In this document: positions 26,137-32,265 of the stretch, one piece after another
How positions within the stretch are numbered: the first letter of the stretch is position 1
Layout: every line of letters begins with the position of its first letter
Source of the DNA: a virus
Virus record (IMG/VR): IMGVR_UViG_3300012917_000004
Location: 1 to 50,768 of that record
Reading direction: 5' to 3' (one strand)
DNA: 50,768 nucleotides
The notes under the pieces: generated by a model
Told to the model about the DNA's origin: nothing
Seen by the model: only the letters and a program-made list of their open reading frames with translations
The model's database searches: none
Made by a program: the position numbers and the translations under genes

Positions 26137-26309
26137 ACTCGTTTCAATGGCTCATTGCTATCGAACGCTCTAGGCTGCTCGCCATTCATCCAACATGCAA
26201 GAACATACGGCGATAGTATGTCTCCGCGCTCACAAAGCCACCAATCATACTGGCGACTAAGCGTAGAGCCGTCATATGGACACACTAACACGTCGCGTAG
26301 CTCCGTCAT
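26133..26309 (-). CDS. Small protein, 58 aa, of the pre-terminase cluster
   Basis: Start ATG 26309 and stop TGA 26135-26133 each form ATGA overlaps with neighbours. The product begins MTELRDVLVCPYDGSTLSRQ, Trp- and Cys-containing (WWLCERGD, LACWMNGE), compact. Both overlaps make the frame convincing. Function unknown. Confidence 0.65.
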   Translation of the reverse strand: MTELRDVLVCPYDGSTLSRQYDWWLCERGDILSPYVLACWMNGEQPRAFDSNEPLKRV

Positions 26310-26704
26310 ATGCGTGTCTTTAGCACATGCTCAACGAAGCGATTCTGTATAGCCACACGAATGTTCCTACGTGGCATCTTCCCCATCATTCGGCTCATCT
26401 GCTCATTGTCTTTCGGCTCAACAGCGCCCACACGCAGTGTGTTCTTCCCCATCGGTGCTAAGAAGTCATGCTTTAAATCTAATACGTTAGACGATTCGTA
26501 CATCGCTACAGCCTTTAGATCAAGCGGGAAGCTGTCTAGCGACATGCCTATCATGTGATATGACCCCACACCAGCAAACATGTCGTACTTGTACAGTTCG
26601 CCTACGTAATGCCCATTAGCGTCAACGTAGCGACGTGCTATTGTGAAGTAGATCGGTGTAGTGTCGAATAGGCTCGTAACCCATGCGGCGAAGCGACGTA
26701 TCAT
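26306..26704 (-). CDS. Hypothetical 132-aa protein
   Basis: The start is placed at ATG 26704, in ATGA overlap with the upstream stop; nine more codons to 26731 would run into that gene. The product begins MIRRFAAWVTSLFDTTPIY and is mixed alpha/beta with a basic C-terminus (MPRRNIRVAIQNRFVEHVLK). No family recognised. Confidence 0.7.
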   Translation of the reverse strand: MIRRFAAWVTSLFDTTPIYFTIARRYVDANGHYVGELYKYDMFAGVGSYHMIGMSLDSFPLDLKAVAMYESSNVLDLKHDFLAPMGKNTLRVGAVEPKDNEQMSRMMGKMPRRNIRVAIQNRFVEHVLKTRI

Positions 26705-26892
26705 GTAGCCCCGACTCCAAGACCTAGCCAAGTGACAATCTTCGGTGTAATCGGACTACCCAAGCTTGACACATAGACTGCTTCTCTTTGCCGCCCTGAT
26801 ACGTCTTGACAGCCGATATCGGATACATGATGGAAGTATCGGCAATAGCTACATGCACGCCATGCGGAACAATGATTGTCTTGTGGCTGCAC
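26701..26892 (-). CDS. Small Cys/His-rich protein, 63 aa, GTG start
   Basis: GTG 26892 follows GGAGGGGGAATAG. An early cluster HCSAWRACSYCRYFHH then CQD may bind zinc. The C-terminal half is a short beta strand pair (EAVYVSSLGSP; IVTWLGLGV). The stop overlaps the next ATG. Function unknown. Confidence 0.65.
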   Translation of the reverse strand: MQPQDNHCSAWRACSYCRYFHHVSDIGCQDVSGRQREAVYVSSLGSPITPKIVTWLGLGVGAT

Positions 26893-27225
26893 CTATTCCC
26901 CCTCCAATTCGGCTAATGCTTCAAGTGCCGCCTTACTTGCTTTACCTTTTGACTTCTTTATCCGCTTGTGGTTCTGCGTTACAATGAGATACGGGAGCAA
27001 GCGCAGCCACATGTTAATTCTTGTTTCATTGTTCGCTTTGATGGCCAACGCTAGATCAACTACCCAATCGACGCCAGCGGCTTTAAGACGTGTCGCAATG
27101 CTGCTGGGTTGCTTGCTATACAAATTAACGCTATTTATCGGCCTACCAGAGCTCTTAGCGAACTGTTTGCCGGGAGTATGAGGAACGTAGGCGATGGGTT
27201 GAGTAGGTTGTATTTCCGCGTCCAT
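26893..27225 (-). CDS. First gene of the late operon, hypothetical 110-aa protein
   Basis: The N-terminal 25 residues are Pro/Gln-rich and the rest is helical and basic (RLKAAGVDWVVDLALAIKAN; NHKRIKKSKGKASKAALEAL), so nucleic-acid binding is possible. It is the promoter-proximal gene of the minus-strand unit. A regulator role is only a guess from position. Confidence 0.65.
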   Translation of the reverse strand: MDAEIQPTQPIAYVPHTPGKQFAKSSGRPINSVNLYSKQPSSIATRLKAAGVDWVVDLALAIKANNETRINMWLRLLPYLIVTQNHKRIKKSKGKASKAALEALAELEGE

Positions 27226-27230
27226 ATGCC

Positions 27231-27268
27231 GCCTATTCGATTAAAAGTGTGTTATATTCGTTTATTCA
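27231..27268 (-). promoter_or_regulatory. Weak candidate late promoter
   Basis: On the minus strand TTGAAT, 18 bases, then TTTAAT lie before ATG 27225; an overlapping TATAAC is also present. The match is moderate and the spacing one base over the ideal. An activator, such as the sigma region-4-like early protein, might be needed for late transcription; that link is inference. Confidence 0.3.
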
Positions 27269-27312
27269 ACCAACGTAGTAGTTTAATGTCAGTCTGTAAG
27301 CGATTCTATTGC

Positions 27313-27328
27313 CCTACCGCCCGGTAGG
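27313..27328. repeat. Perfect 7-bp inverted repeat CCTACCG-CC-CGGTAGG
   Basis: Two arms separated by two bases, near the late-side promoter. A two-base loop is too small for an RNA hairpin, so a protein-binding operator is more likely than a terminator. Confidence 0.45.
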
Positions 27329-27454
27329 CTAATGATTACAGAGAAATCTTATATCTTGATGGATAACAATCAATGCGTAAACAGTAGCCGATCTGTTACA
27401 CTTGTCCCACGGTATCAACGTTGGGATGAAGAAGAGTATCGGTGCACCCTTGGT

Positions 27455-27479
27455 TTCTCGGCCAGCAGGGGCACGAGAA
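27455..27479. repeat. Hairpin TTCTCG-GCC / GGC-A-CGAGAA
   Basis: Nine paired bases interrupted by one bulged A, loop AGCAGG. It lies in the middle of the divergent region with no gene around it. Function unknown; no T-run, so not an obvious terminator. Confidence 0.4.
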
Positions 27480-27550
27480 GAAGCATATTTCGAATGTATG
27501 CTCCTACCATCAACCCCGCCAGCCGCGTTCGTTCTTTTGTCCAAGCGTAC

Positions 27551-27630
27551 GAGAGGCGCTTAACTCGCTTAGCTACTTGCTCGCTTGCAGCATAAAAATA
27601 AGAAGCTGCGCTGTTAAGCGTCAGCCTCTC
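27551..27630. repeat. Long imperfect inverted repeat (14 paired bases in the outer stem)
   Basis: GAGAGG-CGCTTAAC (27551-27564) pairs with GTTAAGCG-(TCAG)-CCTCTC (27613-27630), leaving a 4-base bulge. Inside, GCAGC (27587-27591) pairs with GCTGC (27605-27609). The 80-base element is 140 bp before the early promoter. It could be a structured early RNA, an extruded-DNA site for replication, or an operator pair. Confidence 0.5.
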
Positions 27631-27738
27631 TATCCTTTGTCCCGTACATCGTCAAACGCATGACAGCGGCAATCGCTTAAATAAGATAAATCGTAGCATG
27701 ATTTCGTCTATTTCACGCTATGAATAATTTATAAGGGG

Positions 27739-27767
27739 TTGCAATTTAAATAGATTCATGATAGACT
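27739..27767 (+). promoter_or_regulatory. Early promoter P1 (TTGCAA-N17-TAGACT), leaderless type
   Basis: The -35 TTGCAA (27739-27744) and -10 TAGACT (27762-27767) are 17 bp apart. The -10 box is followed by five bases and ATGAATAAA, so transcription would start at or next to the A of the ATG. The same layout is found at 28497-28525. Confidence 0.55.
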
Positions 27768-27772
27768 ATAGT

Positions 27773-28015
27773 ATGAATAAAACACTCGAGAGCAAGACGC
27801 GGCACAAAATGGATTGCGAACGGGTTTTTAAGCATTATGATCTATCGTGCTTACGTTGCGTTGAATTATCTGGCGGTGCGGCTCCTAGAGCCGGGTGGAG
27901 CGACTGGAAAAGAGAACAAGAACGGCGCACTAATCTAGCAATTGATGCACATTTTAGCAGCGAAAAGCATAAGAGTGGCGGATGTGGCGTAGTGTGCACG
28001 TTTGGAGATTGGTAG
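27773..28015 (+). CDS. First early protein, small Cys-containing phage protein (80 aa)
   Basis: ATG 27773 is chosen because it sits five bases after the -10 box; an upstream in-frame ATG at 27758 would precede transcription. The core has CLRCVELSGGAAPRAGW, a His at HFSSEKHK, and GGCGVVCTFGDW at the C-terminus. This C-R-C-E-L/...CGxVCTxG pattern recurs in small proteins of many unrelated phages, as I recall, without known function. Zinc binding is likely. No Shine-Dalgarno is visible, consistent with a leaderless message. Confidence 0.75.
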   Translation: MNKTLESKTRHKMDCERVFKHYDLSCLRCVELSGGAAPRAGWSDWKREQERRTNLAIDAHFSSEKHKSGGCGVVCTFGDW

Positions 28016-28017
28016 AC

Positions 28018-28161
28018 GTGGAACAAGATGAATGGGGTAGAACATGCTTTTTATGTGGTATATTGAAACGCACCGATGAATTTCACCATGATGTTTGTCT
28101 AGATTGTCATGACTATGATCAAAGTCAATGTGAAGAATGTTACCCTTTGTCAGTAAAATAA
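28018..28161 (+). CDS. Zinc-finger microprotein, 47 aa, GTG start
   Basis: Start GTG 28018 follows GGAGATTGGTAGAC. Three CxxC pairs in 47 residues (CFLC, CLDC, CEEC) plus His at FHHD suggest one or two zinc sites. Highly acidic. Function unknown; a host-interaction role is possible. Confidence 0.65.
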   Translation: MEQDEWGRTCFLCGILKRTDEFHHDVCLDCHDYDQSQCEECYPLSVK

Positions 28162-28174
28162 ACAGGAGACTAAA

Positions 28175-28297
28175 ATGAACAAAATAACTGTAGTACGAAA
28201 GCCAATGGATGCGCCAAGCGTCATATTGCTTCTGTTGTTAGGACCGTTAGGATGGGTGATGTTGTTAGTTGCCTGGGCGGATGGCTGGCGACCTTAG
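28175..28297 (+). CDS. Single-span membrane peptide, 40 aa
   Basis: ATG follows ACAGGAGACTAAA. A short basic N-terminus is followed by the hydrophobic stretch VILLLLLGPLGWVMLLVAWA. Inner-membrane location inferred. Function unknown. Confidence 0.6.
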   Translation: MNKITVVRKPMDAPSVILLLLLGPLGWVMLLVAWADGWRP

Positions 28298-28311
28298 AAG
28301 GAGACAATAAT

Positions 28312-28479
28312 ATGTGGCGATGGTTAAAATGCTTAGTAACAGGTGGACATATGTGGTATTTACCAAATGATATTCGCAAGAGATTTAATAAAATAAATAT
28401 CTACAAGCAATCGCTTATGCGCCATTCTTGTAAGAAATGCGGCGTCGAAGAAGATAATAGCTGGGCATACGATGTATAA
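28312..28479 (+). CDS. Small basic protein with Cys pair, 55 aa
   Basis: ATG 28312 follows AGAAGGAGACAATAAT; the longer frame overlapping the previous gene has no ribosome site. The product begins MWRWLKCLVTGGHMW and ends with HSCKKCGVEEDN, suggesting zinc coordination by the CKKC pair plus C7/H13. Function unknown. Confidence 0.65.
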   Translation: MWRWLKCLVTGGHMWYLPNDIRKRFNKINIYKQSLMRHSCKKCGVEEDNSWAYDV

Positions 28480-28496
28480 ATGGGCCGTTTGACCCA

Positions 28497-28525
28497 TTGA
28501 CTTTATAGCATTTTGGGGGTATACT
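28497..28525 (+). promoter_or_regulatory. Early promoter P2 (TTGACT-N17-TATACT), leaderless type
   Basis: Near-consensus sigma70 elements: -35 at 28497-28502, -10 at 28520-28525, spacer exactly 17. Only five bases (AAATT) separate the -10 box from ATGAATAAA at 28531, so the mRNA would begin at about the start codon. Confidence 0.75.
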
Positions 28526-28530
28526 AAATT

Positions 28531-28842
28531 ATGAATAAACTAACTAAGAATAGCCAGCACACGCCGATGCCGTGGACTGCTCTATCAAATGTTGCCATAA
28601 CAATAGGAATTCCTGGAGTAGGAGCTATTGGTCAATTATTTGAAAAAGAAACGTTAGGCGGTTTGGATTTATCAAGAGAAATTGCTTCAGCCAATGCCGC
28701 CTACATCGTTAAGGCTGTGAATGCTCATGAGGCTTTATTAAAACTTGCCGTAGAGTTAAAAAAGCGTGTAAGTCTTAATCATGATGGGGAAGAGTTTTGT
28801 GAGTATATAGAAAGAGTTATCACTAGAGCGGAGGGTAAATAA
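28531..28842 (+). CDS. Conserved phage protein with HTP-PW / NAAYIV motifs, 103 aa
   Basis: The N-terminal HTPMPW and central ASANAAYIVKAVNAHEALLK form a widespread phage/prophage family pattern without known function. The C-terminus is helical. No Shine-Dalgarno precedes it, but the strong promoter P2 ends five bases before it. Confidence 0.8.
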   Translation: MNKLTKNSQHTPMPWTALSNVAITIGIPGVGAIGQLFEKETLGGLDLSREIASANAAYIVKAVNAHEALLKLAVELKKRVSLNHDGEEFCEYIERVITRAEGK

Positions 28843-28843
28843 T

Positions 28844-29005
28844 ATGAACATATGCTATCATTGCAAAAAAGAAATAATTGACTTCCGCTTTGCGGATTAC
28901 CTCAATGACTTGGAGATGTGCCTTAAAGAAATTGTGGAGGATATTCCTAGAATCGACAAAAAGAGATTCTATCGACAAATCCTCGACAAAGCGGAGGGGA
29001 AATAA
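28844..29005 (+). CDS. Small protein with CxxC, 53 aa
   Basis: Begins MNICYHCKKEIIDFRFADYL; the rest is helical (MCLKEIVEDIPRIDKK). Preceding gene ends GGAGGGTAAATAAT, giving a ribosome site. Function unknown. Its C-terminal bases GCGGAGGGGAAATAA resemble those of the upstream gene, hinting at duplication. Confidence 0.65.
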   Translation: MNICYHCKKEIIDFRFADYLNDLEMCLKEIVEDIPRIDKKRFYRQILDKAEGK

Positions 29006-29007
29006 CA

Positions 29008-29184
29008 ATGATTGTTTGTTCCAAATGCAAGAGATTCGTTAAGGCTATCGAGTACATGATTAACGGATTAGAAGAAATCAAAAACGTTACTGGCGTCTGT
29101 AAAATACACGGAACAATCTTAGTCGATTGGAATGATTATGATGAGATTGTAGGCGAAGCCACCACTAAAACGGAGAATAAATAA
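29008..29184 (+). CDS. Small zinc-ribbon-type protein, 58 aa
   Basis: CSKC near the start and VCKIHG later give a C-x2-C...C-x2-H ribbon. Acidic C-terminus. Preceded by GGAGGGGAAATAAC. Function unknown. Confidence 0.7.
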   Translation: MIVCSKCKRFVKAIEYMINGLEEIKNVTGVCKIHGTILVDWNDYDEIVGEATTKTENK

Positions 29185-29185
29185 T

Positions 29186-29287
29186 ATGAAATACATAGCG
29201 ATTCTAATGTTTCTTTCAGTGGCATTCACATTCGGCGCATCGGTCAAAGCAGGTCACCATAACAAAGTCACCTATGGGAGGAAATAA
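29186..29287 (+). CDS. Secreted/membrane peptide, 33 aa
   Basis: The product MKYIAILMFLSVAFTFGASV resembles a signal peptide, with a short tail KAGHHNKVTYGRK after a possible ASVKA cleavage site. Ribosome site GGAGAATAAATAAT. Function unknown; exported peptide inferred. Confidence 0.6.
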   Translation: MKYIAILMFLSVAFTFGASVKAGHHNKVTYGRK

Positions 29288-29288
29288 C

Positions 29289-29501
29289 ATGTTCTATAGC
29301 CAAACGTTGACAAAGCAGCAGATTGACAATCTTTGTGTGCGATGTGATGTACGATTCGAGCGATGGTCGGAGTATCACGTTCACACTTTAGCAAAGACGT
29401 GTCAGGCGAAGATTAAGCCAATGAACACAAGTGGACGTAGCAAAACCCAAATCGTACACGATTGGGAATCTAATCAGAAAGAAGGAGCGATAATTCAATG
29501 A
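29289..29501 (+). CDS. Small zinc-finger-like protein, 70 aa
   Basis: ATG 29289 follows GGGAGGAAATAAC. CVRCDVRFERW, HVH and KTCQAK suggest a C2-H-C site. Basic C-terminus. Function unknown. Confidence 0.7.
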   Translation: MFYSQTLTKQQIDNLCVRCDVRFERWSEYHVHTLAKTCQAKIKPMNTSGRSKTQIVHDWESNQKEGAIIQ

Positions 29502-29707
29502 GCCATTTTTACTATAAAGGCGGCTTAAAAGATAAATATTGTGAACTTTGTGGCAATAAAGTGAAAAAGGTATCGTGTTATTCAGGGATTTATAATACAC
29601 AAACTGGCAAAAAACTGATTGACACTCTTGTTATTTGCGTAAATGCAGGTTGTTACGGTGTAGCCCCCGATGATTTAATGATTGTAAAAAAGGAGATAAT
29701 TCAATGA
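29498..29707 (+). CDS. Small zinc-ribbon-like protein, 69 aa
   Basis: CELCGNKVKKVSC at the start and CVNAGC later supply up to five Cys, as in zinc ribbons. ATGA overlap with the previous gene. Function unknown. Confidence 0.7.
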   Translation: MSHFYYKGGLKDKYCELCGNKVKKVSCYSGIYNTQTGKKLIDTLVICVNAGCYGVAPDDLMIVKKEIIQ

Positions 29708-30210
29708 GAGATAAAATACTTAAAGTCGTCGGATTTGCGTTGCTGGCTGTAAGTTTGTCCTACGGCTTGGCACATGCAAATTGTGGTAATGACAACGGAA
29801 ATGGCAATGGGTGCAGCGGTGACACAGGCGTACAAGGCCCTACAGGGCCCCAAGGATTGCCTGGAACGAACGGAATCAACGGAACTAATGGTACGGATGG
29901 TAAAACGGGGTTAAACGGTGTACAAGGCGTTGCAGGGCCTTCGCGTATTGATCCTAGAATGAATGAGGCGAAGTTTGGTATTGATACGGCTGTACGATTG
30001 TATGATGGTAAGAGAGTACAAGTGCAGGCGTATAATGTTTATTCGCCTAGCACACATGATAGAGAAGATGTAATCGGCGATGGGCGTAATCTACAATACG
30101 GTGTACGCATTGTGTTTAAACTAGGTCGGTCATGGGAAGAAGAGCTTATAGATAAGCAAGCGAAGCAGCTTGTAGCCTTAGAAGCTGTGGTGTCACGGCT
30201 TAGCCAATAG
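29704..30210 (+). CDS. Exported collagen-like protein with beta-rich C-terminal domain
   Basis: 168 aa. Residues 1-25 form a signal peptide (VVGFALLAVSLSYGLAHA, likely cleavage after AHA). Gly-X-Y triplets follow at about residues 40-83 (DTGVQGPTGPQGLPGTNG and on). Residues 86-150 form beta hairpins (KFGIDTAVRLYDGKRVQVQA; LQYGVRIVFKLGRS), resembling a small outer-membrane barrel or anchor, then a C-terminal helix (KQAKQLVALEAVVSRL). An exported trimer at the host surface is inferred, perhaps excluding competing phages. It overlaps the previous gene in ATGA. Confidence 0.8.
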   Translation: MRDKILKVVGFALLAVSLSYGLAHANCGNDNGNGNGCSGDTGVQGPTGPQGLPGTNGINGTNGTDGKTGLNGVQGVAGPSRIDPRMNEAKFGIDTAVRLYDGKRVQVQAYNVYSPSTHDREDVIGDGRNLQYGVRIVFKLGRSWEEELIDKQAKQLVALEAVVSRLSQ

Positions 30211-30216
30211 TCTTTC

Positions 30217-30243
30217 GCCTGCCTCTGCGTAGCGGGGGCGGGC
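30217..30243 (+). other. Strong 12-bp hairpin after the collagen-like gene
   Basis: GCCTGCCTCTGC and GCGGGGGCGGGC pair over 12 bases (three G-U) around a GTA loop, 6 bases after the stop codon. No U-run follows on either strand. Likely a transcript-end or processing structure that reduces read-through or protects the upstream message. Confidence 0.5.
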
Positions 30244-30265
30244 ATAAGGACTAAGGGGGGACATA

Positions 30266-30409
30266 ATGGACATTATACGTAACTTCGAGCAGGAACTTTT
30301 CGATGCAGAACTTGGTCGACAAGAGCGAATGATAATTCGCGCCGTTGCAAGTGGGCTTATAACGCAAGAAGGCGCAGACACTCTACTTAAGGAGATATGG
30401 AATGGATAG
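30266..30409 (+). CDS. Small helical protein, 47 aa
   Basis: ATG after AGGGGGGACATA. Charged helix product beginning MDIIRNFEQELFDAELGRQE with an ASGLITQEGADTLLKEIW end. Overlaps the next gene by 8 bases. Function unknown. Confidence 0.6.
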   Translation: MDIIRNFEQELFDAELGRQERMIIRAVASGLITQEGADTLLKEIWNG

Positions 30410-30527
30410 CTGCATAGCGAATAGCCATCGTGTAGAATATATAGAAGATTATCAAGGCATAACGTGGTATCGTTGTATGACGTGTGGCGAGGCCTATCCA
30501 GTCTATCGTGACACGAATGGAGGATAA
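30402..30527 (+). CDS. Zinc-ribbon microprotein, 41 aa
   Basis: Product begins MDSCIANSHRVEYIEDYQG and has CMTCGEAYP, giving C...H...CxxC. Preceded by AAGGAGATATGGA within the previous gene. Function unknown. Confidence 0.65.
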   Translation: MDSCIANSHRVEYIEDYQGITWYRCMTCGEAYPVYRDTNGG

Positions 30528-30528
30528 A

Positions 30529-31146
30529 ATGAAAATAACGAAAGAATGGCTACAACAACAAAACGCATGTCAAGCCGGTCAATTATGGTTTGCTTCACAA
30601 AAAACAATGCGTGTTGATTTAGTAGTGAAAAAATTAATAAAAAAAACGAGATTTGATTGGGCAAACTGGACAATAACGCATTTAATGACACATAAACAAA
30701 ATGTGCAATACGCTTGTTTTGCCTCATTACAATCTATAGAATATTTCGAAAAAGTATTTCCGACCGATAGCCGACCACGTTTAGCCATTAAAGCTGCATT
30801 AGAATGGGTGAATAGTCCTACAGAAGAAAATAAATTAATGGCGTTTTCGGCGGCATTGTTGGCGGCATGGTCGGCGGAGCCGACGGCATTGTCGGCGGCG
30901 GAGTCAGCAAGGTCAGCGGCGGGGTCAGCGGCGTTGTCGGCAAGCTCGGCGGCATTGTCGGCGGCGGAATCGGCATTGTCGGCGGCGGAGTCGGCGAAGT
31001 CGGCGGCGTGGGCGGCGTGGTTGGCGGCGACACTGTCGGCGAAGTCATCGGCGGAATCAGTAATGTGGAAAAAAATCCTGATGTTCGGTTTGGACATTTT
31101 ATCAGGAAAAGTTTTAGATAAGGTATTTTTAAAATGGATAAATTAA
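30529..31146 (+). CDS. Phage protein with WANW/MTHKQ N-terminal domain and Ala/Ser repeat region (205 aa)
   Basis: ATG 30529 follows GGAGGATAAA; a longer frame from 30484 overlaps the previous gene. Residues 1-105 match a family seen in phages: a CQAGQLWF start, FDWANWTITHLMTHKQNVQYA and DSRPRLAIKAALEWVNSPTEENK. Residues 106-175 are pure A/S/E repeats (SAAESA, SAAWAAW) forming a helical or solenoid arm. The end is hydrophobic helix FGLDILSGKVLDKVF. Relatives include proteins labelled as putative immunity proteins, but the role is not established. Confidence 0.75.
   Translation: MKITKEWLQQQNACQAGQLWFASQKTMRVDLVVKKLIKKTRFDWANWTITHLMTHKQNVQYACFASLQSIEYFEKVFPTDSRPRLAIKAALEWVNSPTEENKLMAFSAALLAAWSAEPTALSAAESARSAAGSAALSASSAALSAAESALSAAESAKSAAWAAWLAATLSAKSSAESVMWKKILMFGLDILSGKVLDKVFLKWIN
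30848..31065 (+). repeat. GC-rich low-complexity repeat coding Ala/Ser
   Basis: Units such as GCGGCATTGTCGGCGGCGGAG recur imperfectly through about 215 bases. The region is far richer in GC than its flanks. All repeat units keep the reading frame. Slippage during replication could change length in threes or shift frame. Confidence 0.7.
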
Positions 31147-31466
31147 AAAGTGGGTGGGCCATGAATCGAGAAATGTTTTCTAGTAAAGCACGAAATGTGT
31201 TCGACGTAGCGATAAGCCATAGGCGGATAATGCTAAAATTAGCGGATGATGTTTTGCGTGGGCATCGTTTCAATGATGATAGTGCTATACTTGCTCGATT
31301 AGAATCTATGTTCACTGAAGAGGAATTTATGGCATGTCCAGGCTTACGAATAGACAGCGCATTGATTGATGCAGCGCAAACGGATCATTGGTATGCGCGA
31401 GAAAAAGATTGGGGTAATGAGTATTCGCTAGATGAAACAGAAGTCATTGGAGACGAAGATGACTAG
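31134..31466 (+). CDS. Hypothetical acidic 110-aa protein
   Basis: Overlaps the previous gene by 13 bases. Helical, with VFDVAISHRRIMLKLADDVL and a very acidic C-terminus (EVIGDEDD). No family recognised. Confidence 0.7.
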   Translation: MDKLKSGWAMNREMFSSKARNVFDVAISHRRIMLKLADDVLRGHRFNDDSAILARLESMFTEEEFMACPGLRIDSALIDAAQTDHWYAREKDWGNEYSLDETEVIGDEDD

Positions 31467-31695
31467 AGAAGGTGAGATCGCGTTTGGGCAACACTCACGT
31501 ATTCCGGCATGTTGTATAGAATTTTACATTACAGAATGGGACAACGAAAGAAGCGCAGATAGTGCATACATGGAAGCTGTGCATTTAAGCGACTATGAAT
31601 ATGTACCTTGTCCACCTTGTTTTGCTACAGGTACAAAAGTGCGGATTAAAATATGTGCAGAAGAATGTGGACGCGAATGCTGGCGTGATTATTGA
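31459..31695 (+). CDS. Hypothetical Cys-rich protein with IPACCIEF motif (78 aa)
   Basis: ATG 31459 overlaps the previous stop by 8 bases. Contains SRIPACCIEFYITEW, VPCPPCFATGTKV and CAEECGREC: eight Cys, likely metal binding. A PxCCIxFF-like motif is known in small phage proteins without assigned function. Confidence 0.7.
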   Translation: MTREGEIAFGQHSRIPACCIEFYITEWDNERSADSAYMEAVHLSDYEYVPCPPCFATGTKVRIKICAEECGRECWRDY

Positions 31696-31710
31696 TGCAA
31701 AGGGGGACAT

Positions 31711-32073
31711 ATGTTTATCGAAGCCGTATTACTTGGCACAATGACCATAACCGCCTATCAAGCGGCTCCTCAATACACTCGGCCCGAATGCAAGAACAAT
31801 CATGAATGTGTCACAAGTATTGGCGAAAACGTTAGCGAGCTTGGCGTTGCTGTATCGCAAGACTTATTGGCTAGTGGAAGAGTGCATTATCGTGATGTTC
31901 TATGGATTCCTGGGATTGGCTATCGGATTATTTTTGACACTATGCACCCTCGTATACATAATGCTGTGGATGTATTCGTATATTCGAGGATGGAGGAAAA
32001 GCGAATAGGTATTCGGCATCGAAAAGTGTGGCTCATTAATCGGCCATTTAAAATAAATCCAAAGGGGAAATAA
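31711..32073 (+). CDS. 3D-domain (Asp-Asp-Asp) protein, lytic transglycosylase-like
   Basis: 120 aa. The double-psi beta-barrel of MltA-type 3D domains is recognisable: TMTITAYQAA, LGVAVSQD (D51), VLWIPGIGYRIIFDTM (D76) and NAVDVFVYS (D87) supply the three conserved Asp. The family cleaves peptidoglycan glycan strands when fused to catalytic units; stand-alone phage copies are thought to degrade or remodel cell wall. No signal peptide beyond a short hydrophobic start. It lies in the early unit, far from the holin-like gene, so a role in entry repair, wall remodelling or lysis is open. Confidence 0.8.
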   Translation: MFIEAVLLGTMTITAYQAAPQYTRPECKNNHECVTSIGENVSELGVAVSQDLLASGRVHYRDVLWIPGIGYRIIFDTMHPRIHNAVDVFVYSRMEEKRIGIRHRKVWLINRPFKINPKGK

Positions 32074-32074
32074 A

Positions 32075-32263
32075 ATGACTACAGAAAAAGCTATTGAAAA
32101 ACTCGACAGAGAGTATATAAAAAAGCGAAAGTTATTGTTTAAAAAGCTGACGCGTAATTGGAAGTATTGTCAGCATCAAGGATGTGACGATTGTTTCCAG
32201 AATAATGGATTAGTTCCTCCCGGCCATCCTTATGCCGAAACAAATGTGTGGCCTAGGGTATAA
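32075..32263 (+). CDS. Hypothetical basic 62-aa protein
   Basis: Lys/Arg-rich helix (REYIKKRKLLFKKLTRNW) then CQHQGCDDC and PPGHPYAETNVW. A Cys cluster suggests a metal site. Ribosome site AAAGGGGAAATAAA. Function unknown. Confidence 0.65.
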   Translation: MTTEKAIEKLDREYIKKRKLLFKKLTRNWKYCQHQGCDDCFQNNGLVPPGHPYAETNVWPRV

Positions 32264-32265
32264 AT

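Larger units (their letters stand above)
27226..27772. promoter_or_regulatory. Divergent control region between early and late units (possible origin)
   Basis: About 550 bases without a convincing gene separate the two diverging operons; frames here on either strand lack ribosome sites and family features. It holds a promoter toward each side, a perfect 7-bp palindrome, a 9-bp hairpin and a long 14-bp hairpin. This is the natural place for early/late switching and might include the replication origin, but no iteron array or origin protein site can be identified by eye. Confidence 0.55.

Noticed and set aside
27329-27663. Open frames on both strands in the divergent region (71-87 aa)
   Set aside because: No Shine-Dalgarno, overlapping both inverted repeats, and the products have no plausible domain; treated as non-coding control region.
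30818-31315. Pro/Thr-rich minus-strand frame and Gly/Val-rich plus frame over the repeat tract
   Set aside because: All frames through a GC-rich repeat stay open by composition; only the 205-aa frame has a ribosome site and family match.
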